Assembly (NCBI GenBank): GCA_034440635.1 | Contig: JAOTON010001140.1 | Coordinates: forward strand, 62,001 to 126,000 | Direction: 5' to 3' | From: Lepas anatifera | Taxonomy: Eukaryota > Arthropoda > Thecostraca > Lepadidae | DNA: 64,000 nt | Shown here: piece after piece, positions 59,324 through 64,000 of the stretch | Layout: every line of letters starts with the position of its first letter | Numbering within the stretch: position 1 is the first letter of the stretch | The notes under the pieces: model-generated | Databases searched by the model: none | Seen by the model: the letters and a program-made list of their open reading frames with translations, nothing else | Told to the model about the DNA's origin: nothing | Translations under genes and position numbers: made by a program

Positions 59324-62122
59324 ATGCTAGCTGCTCATGAAAAGCCAGAAATTGTCCTAATCTCAGAAGTGCTACCAAAGGCCCGTCATTTACTGATTTT
59401 GCCTGCCTGCTTTGTGATTCCTGGCTATAGTATGTACCTTAATTTTGACCTGCTGACTCCAAGATTTGGGCCTGGTGCCATAAGAGGACTGGCAGTGTTT
59501 GTCAGGGAAGACCTCCACTGCAGAGAAGTTCCATTTCCTGGGGAAGCATTCATAGAGCACATTTGGGTGCAGATTGAGCTGACTGGGCATCAGTCCCTCC
59601 TAGCTGGCTGTGTGTACCGTAGCCCCAACAGCACTCTCCAAAATAGCCTTGAACTTTGCAGCCTTATCAAGATGGTTATGTCAACGAAGCCTGACAATGT
59701 TATCATTGTGGGTGACTTCAACTTCCCAAATATTGATTGGGAGGTAGGGATGTCCACTGATCCCCCAGCCCACATCTCACATGTCTTCCTGGAAACTATA
59801 AGAGACTGCTTCCTCATTCAGAATGTCTCCGAGCCAACAAGGTATCGACAAGGAGAGCGGCCAAACATTCTTGACCTGGTCTTTTCCCAGGATGAAGCAA
59901 CTATAAAAGAAATGAGCTACCTACCAGGTCATGGCAGCAGTGACCACTTGTGCCTTAAGATGAGGTTGTCCTGTGAAAAGAAGTCCAGGCAGATGCTAGA
60001 CTGCCCCCAACTAGCTCTTTCCAGGGGTGACTATAACAAAATGAGAGAAATAGCACAGGAAGTAGACTGGCAGGCAGCCTCAAATCTTGATCTGGAACAG
60101 GAATATGATCACTTTCTGAAAGTTGTTCGAGCTATGATGCAGGAATGCATACCTCTCAAGCCATCCAGACGGAAGAACCATAAACCTTATATTAACAGAA
60201 CAGCTCTGAAAATTGTCAAGGAGAAGAAAAGGATGTGGCATAACGTGAAGACTGTGACAACTGAGACAGACAAGGGCAGGCAATGGAGCACTTACAAGAG
60301 GAAGCGGAACGACCTCAGGAGATTATCCCGACGACTTCGTAAGAGTCACCAAAAGAACATAGCCAGTCAGGTTAAAGACAATCTGAAGGCCTTCTGGTCC
60401 TACACTCGCTCACAGGTCAAATGCAGAGATCGAGTTCAGGACCTCCAAAGACTCGACGGGTCAGTGGCATCCAGTGATACTGAGAAAGCTGAAGCCCTGT
60501 CTGCTTTCTTCAGTAGTGTTTTCACTGTGGAGCAAGCTGGTATAGAGCTTCCACATGTCCATCCTGGGGATAATGTTCAAACTGTGGAGGATGTTGACCT
60601 CACGCCGGCCATGGTTGAATCCAAACTCCTTGCACTAAAACCGTCTTCTTCGCCTGGACCTGACAGCATACCACCTCGGGTACTGAAAGAGGCAGCTAGA
60701 TCCCTGAGCTTTCCCCTGTGTTCCATCTACAGGAAGTCTCTCACGGCTGGTAGGCTACCTGGTGACTGGAAGGTTGCTGAAGTTGTACCGATTTATAAAA
60801 AGGGTGACCGAAGCAGTCCGTCGAATTATAGACCAGTGAGCCTCACATCGGTCCCTTCGAAAGTGATGGAATCCCTCGTCCGAGATGTGCTTCTTGCCCA
60901 TACGGTGGAATCTGGCCAGATGAGCAATGCTCAACATGGTTTTGTTCCTCGTAGGTCTTGTACAACCCAGCTACTAAGCTGCTTGGAGAGCTGGACAAGA
61001 GTGATTGAAGATGGTCTCCCAGTCGACATTGCATATTTGGACTTTACCAAGGCCTTCGATTCTGTGCCACACAAGCGACTTATCTTGAAATTGAGCAGCA
61101 TGGGAGTAGGAGGCAGCATCCTCCGCTGGATCCAGGCCTTTCTTACTGGCAGAAAGCAAAGAGTTAGAGTGAATGGTGCACTTTCTGAATGGTCACCAGT
61201 AACAAGTGGCATCCCACAGGGATCGGTCCTGGGCCCGACGTTATTTGTGCTCTTCATTAACGACCTGCCTGATGAACTTGGAAGCAATATTCACCTTTTT
61301 GCCGATGATGCAAAAGTGTTCAGGGAGGTGGGCAGTCAAGCTGATGGTAGAGCTCTACAGGAAGATCTACACAAGCTTGAGTCCTGGTCTGAGAAGTGGC
61401 TATTACCATTCAACATCTCCAAATGCAGTCTGCTCCACCTTGGGCACAACAACCAGCATCAAGTCTATGAGATGGGTGGAAATCAACTGGCTCCGGTGAC
61501 CATCGAAAAGGATCTGGGTGTTTTTGTAGATGATCAACTCAAGTACCGTAGACATGCTGCCGCAGCTGTTTCAAAAGCCAACCAGATCCTTGGAGCAATT
61601 CGAAGGACATTTGTTCATGTGGACCAGCATGTGCTGCCTCTCTTGTACAAAGCCTTAGTGCGACCCCACCTGGAGTACGCCAATGTGGTTTGGGGCCCGT
61701 TTAACAAGGCGGACCAGCTTTTGGTAGAGAGAGTCCAACGCCATGCCACCAAGCTGGTCCCCTCCTTGCGAGACCTGGACTATGAGCTTCAACTTTGTAC
61801 CCTCAAGCTGCCATCGTTTTGGTATAGGCGCAAGAGGGGTGACATGATCTTCATCTACAAGATCATGCGGGGTCAGCTCGGAGTGCGTAAGGAGGAATTC
61901 TTCCTAGACCCTCCAGTCGGTACCACACATGGACTCAGGTTCAAGGTTGGGAAACCGCAAGAAGTATCCAGGGCACAGAGGAACCACTTCGGGGTGTTGG
62001 TGTGCACTGTAAGAGATTGGAACGGTCTCCCGGACTGGGTCGTCGAATCCCAGTCCACGAACTGCTTCAAGAACAATATAGATCGTCACTGGGCTGATCT
62101 GATGTATTCATTCCCAACTTAG
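59324..62122 (+). CDS. CR1/L2/Rex1-like LINE ORF2 (endonuclease + reverse transcriptase), intact
   Basis: 932 codons without stop or shift. The apurinic-type endonuclease occupies about 1-215, with E15, YRSP at 98-101, GDFN at 130-133, LDLVFS near 183-188 and SSDH at 205-208. The RT holds YLDFTKAFDSVPHKRL (D573), SGIPQGSVLGPTLF, the catalytic FADD at 659-662 and the thumb motif LYKALVRPHLEYANVVWGP. It lacks RNase H, as CR1-group elements do. Coding likely starts upstream, since LNTNADQFLNKRDELI precedes this Met in frame back to a TGA at 59,246. The protein would nick DNA and copy the element's RNA at the target. The 3' UTR is short (to ~62,220, AAGGTAACCTAAGG end). Confidence 0.92.
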   Translation: MLAAHEKPEIVLISEVLPKARHLLILPACFVIPGYSMYLNFDLLTPRFGPGAIRGLAVFVREDLHCREVPFPGEAFIEHIWVQIELTGHQSLLAGCVYRSPNSTLQNSLELCSLIKMVMSTKPDNVIIVGDFNFPNIDWEVGMSTDPPAHISHVFLETIRDCFLIQNVSEPTRYRQGERPNILDLVFSQDEATIKEMSYLPGHGSSDHLCLKMRLSCEKKSRQMLDCPQLALSRGDYNKMREIAQEVDWQAASNLDLEQEYDHFLKVVRAMMQECIPLKPSRRKNHKPYINRTALKIVKEKKRMWHNVKTVTTETDKGRQWSTYKRKRNDLRRLSRRLRKSHQKNIASQVKDNLKAFWSYTRSQVKCRDRVQDLQRLDGSVASSDTEKAEALSAFFSSVFTVEQAGIELPHVHPGDNVQTVEDVDLTPAMVESKLLALKPSSSPGPDSIPPRVLKEAARSLSFPLCSIYRKSLTAGRLPGDWKVAEVVPIYKKGDRSSPSNYRPVSLTSVPSKVMESLVRDVLLAHTVESGQMSNAQHGFVPRRSCTTQLLSCLESWTRVIEDGLPVDIAYLDFTKAFDSVPHKRLILKLSSMGVGGSILRWIQAFLTGRKQRVRVNGALSEWSPVTSGIPQGSVLGPTLFVLFINDLPDELGSNIHLFADDAKVFREVGSQADGRALQEDLHKLESWSEKWLLPFNISKCSLLHLGHNNQHQVYEMGGNQLAPVTIEKDLGVFVDDQLKYRRHAAAAVSKANQILGAIRRTFVHVDQHVLPLLYKALVRPHLEYANVVWGPFNKADQLLVERVQRHATKLVPSLRDLDYELQLCTLKLPSFWYRRKRGDMIFIYKIMRGQLGVRKEEFFLDPPVGTTHGLRFKVGKPQEVSRAQRNHFGVLVCTVRDWNGLPDWVVESQSTNCFKNNIDRHWADLMYSFPT

Positions 62123-62229
62123 TCTAGAAACATTACCTGTACTGAGCTCGATGAGAACGGGCAAGACAGGCACCTGGCGTGCCTCAGAAAGTCCTGTGCA
62201 CCTAAGGTAACCTAAGGGGTATTATGGTA
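62123..62229 (+). other. 3' UTR of the CR1-like LINE
   Basis: A ~100-bp tail including a GGCACCTGGCGTGCC hairpin-like word and the terminal GGTAACCTAAGG repeat-like end. The foldback element starts immediately after. Confidence 0.55.
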
Positions 62230-62427
62230 GTAGGCAGATCACATCTCGCGGTTCAAAAGGATCACATCAGAAGGTCCACAGTTCATAGGTGCTACCGGTC
62301 AAAAGGTCCAACTTTCAAAAAGTCCAACGTTCAAAAGGTCCAAAGAGGCGTGATCAGATACATGAGAGTGGGGTGTATGATGCCGCAGAGGCGTGCTAAG
62401 ACACCTGATAACAGGAGGCAATGAGGG

Positions 62428-62577
62428 CTAGGTTAGGTTAGGTTAGGGTAGGGTAGGTTAGGTTAGGTTAGTTTAGGTTAGGTTAGGTTAGGTTAGGTCA
62501 GGTCAGGTCAGGTCAGGTTAGGTTAGGTTAGGTTAGGTTAGGTTAGGTTAGGTTAGGTTAGGTCAGGTCAGGTCAAA
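62428..62577 (+). repeat. (TTAGG)n with (GGTCA)n, left arm
   Basis: TTAGG units with a few GGTCA units mixed in. TTAGG is the usual arthropod telomere unit. Here it is internal to the foldback element. Confidence 0.9.
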
Positions 62578-62837
62578 TGTGTATGCCCTTGGTCCCTATT
62601 TCCTAGTCTGGGGATATCACCCCTCTTTCCTGAATCTGAGTGCGCCTCTGGTCTGGGTACCACTTAACACTACTCAAACTTCCCCTCCTTCCGTCTGTTT
62701 CATCTCTAGAGATTTTCTTGCAGAATGTGGGGATATTTCTAAAACATTTCGAAAAGTGGTAGCCAGACCAGAGGCGCACTCAGGTTCTGGAAAGACGGTT
62801 GATATCCCCAGTCTAGGAAATAGGGACTAAGGGCATG

Positions 62838-62990
62838 CACACCTGACCTGACCTGACCTGACCTGACCTGACCTGACCTGACCTGACCTAACCTAACCTA
62901 ACCTAACCTAACCTAACCTAACCTAACCTAACCTAACCTAACCTAACCTAACCTAACCTAACCTAACCTAACCTAACCTAACCTAACCCT
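62838..62990 (-). repeat. (CCTAA)n with (TGACC)n, right arm
   Basis: The inverted counterpart of the left arm. The GGTCA-type units lie on the inner side and a nearly pure CCTAA run on the outer side. Confidence 0.9.
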
Positions 62991-63034
62991 CATTTGATGT
63001 GATCCTTTTGAACCGCGAGATGTGATCTGCCTAC

Positions 63035-64000
63035 CCTAGCGGAAACGAATATTGTATCGATATTGATCAATATTTATTAAAGGTTGAAATCCAATATTGG
63101 TATTCAATATTGTTATAACATTGTATCAATATTAGAAATGTTGAGATATGGTCTATTTGTCGTTGATAATTAATATTAGCTTTCCATGTTTTTTCCTTCT
63201 CATTTCAATATTGAAAATACGTTTTTTGAATGTTAAAGCACAATATTCCAGCCCGACATTTTCTCGCTCTTCTTTCAATGTCGAATTTATGTTGACATAT
63301 AATATCTTAGCTCAATATTGTGTAAATATTGCATCAATGTTAGGTAATGTCGAAAAATGAACTAAATTTCATTTATTATCAATATTATTTTCTTAATGTT
63401 GAAGCACAATATTACAGGCCGACATGTTCTCACTCTTGTTTCAATGTTGAAATTAGGTTGAAATACAATACTACAGCTCAATATTGTGTTGACATTGTAT
63501 TGAAAATACGTTTTTTGAATGTTAAAGCACAATATTCCAGACCGATATTTTCTTGCTCTTGTTTCAATGTCGAAGTTATGTTGACATACCTATAATATTT
63601 TAGCTCGATATTGTGTAAATATTGCATCAATGTTAGGTAATCTCGAAAAATGAACTAATTTTCGTTGATTATCAACATTACAATCCAAGCTTTTCTATTA
63701 TTATTTCGATATTGGAAATATGTTTTTCTAATGTTGAAGTACAATATTACAGGCCCATATGTTCTCACTCTTGTTTCAATGTTGAAATTATGTTGAAATA
63801 TAATATTACACCTCAATATTGTGTTGACATTATATCAATGCTGGGTGATGTAAAAAATGAACTAATTTACATTGGTTATCAATATTACAATCCAAGCTTT
63901 TTCATCCATACTTGGATATTGAAAAAATATTTTTGAATGTTGAAACACAATATTCTAGACCAATAGTTTCTCGCTTTTGTTTCAATGTTGAATTTATGTT
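63035..64000. repeat. AT-rich satellite, runs off the window
   Basis: The marker AAGCACAATATTCCAG (and variants) starts at about 63,241, 63,407, 63,530, 63,742 and 63,948. This gives units of ~206-212 bp and shorter (123-166 bp) forms that seem to have internal deletions. CAATATTG words recur. Short open frames here are by-products. Confidence 0.85.

Larger units (their letters stand above)
62230..63034. mobile_element. Foldback (long-TIR) element with TTAGG arms
   Basis: It is symmetrical from both ends: GTAGGCAGATCACATCTCGC at 62,230 and its inverse ending at 63,034. Further in are (TTAGG)n/(GGTCA)n on the left and (TGACC)n/(CCTAA)n on the right. Then comes a ~85-bp unique inverted arm (62,579-62,664 against 62,755-62,838) around a ~90-bp loop. 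No coding frame. No clear target duplication found. Foldback or MITE-type DNA elements have this build. Confidence 0.8.

Noticed and set aside
62428..62990. Chromosome end or telomere
   Set aside because: The TTAGG runs are short, in mirror orientation, inside a foldback element and followed by another kilobase of satellite.

Overview
This is a eukaryotic (metazoan) window. It has one split host gene with GT-AG introns, buried in several generations of transposable elements. The recognisable gene is Beclin-1 (BECN1/Atg6) on the minus strand, in nine coding exons from 56,643 down to 13,986. Its sequence is closest to arthropod Atg6 as I know the family. The (TTAGG)n blocks, the GC-rich coding exons and the mix of CR1-like, I-like and Jockey-like LINEs, Penelope, hAT, Transib-like and TTAA elements fit an arthropod, perhaps a crustacean. 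The species cannot be fixed from the sequence alone.

Layout. 1-13,985 lies downstream of the gene: an AT-rich stretch, GC-rich degenerate ~30-bp repeats, a 2.1-kb hAT-like element with an exact 8-bp target duplication (3,527-5,667), a palindromic ~170-bp repeat cluster, a 0.46-kb TTAA MITE and a small hAT MITE. 13,373-14,013 is a ten-unit 65-bp minisatellite that contains the Beclin stop codon. 13,986-17,381 holds exons 9-5. 17,382-54,087 is one ~36.7-kb intron (intron 4) made almost entirely of transposons. 54,088-56,643 holds exons 4-1. 56,644-64,000 lies upstream: a TTAA-type repeat split by a LINE 3' end, an almost intact CR1-like LINE (59,324-62,122), a foldback element carrying (TTAGG)n arms, and an AT-rich satellite that runs off the window.

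Inside intron 4: (i) a complete-looking LINE insertion with ORF1 but no ORF2 (17,804-20,969, 13-bp target duplication). (ii) A 15.7-kb hAT-like insertion (22,258-37,973, 16-bp identical ends, 8-bp target duplication). It carries a ~103-bp GGCGCC satellite and a later Penelope insertion (27,660-34,139, 12-bp target duplication) made of one full copy, one truncated tandem copy and one inverted copy. (iii) AGGTCA/TGACCT-rich repeats at 36.9-41.7 and 53.0-53.7 kb. (iv) A nest in which a CR1-like LINE (minus strand, ~41,775-53,030) was hit by a TA-target TIR transposon (42,654-45,142) and by an I-like LINE (45,273-51,512, 9-bp target duplication). The I-like LINE was then hit by a Transib-like transposon (47,713-50,386, 5-bp target duplication, RSS-heptamer-like ends).

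The order of insertion can be read directly because removing each insert and one target duplication rejoins the flanking element. In two cases the reading frame also continues. The host gene seems to tolerate this load because the insertions are intronic or intergenic. The exceptions that may touch its product are the minisatellite at the C-terminus and 3' UTR, an 86-bp duplication of the exon 4 splice acceptor, and a one-nucleotide phase mismatch between exons 2 and 3.
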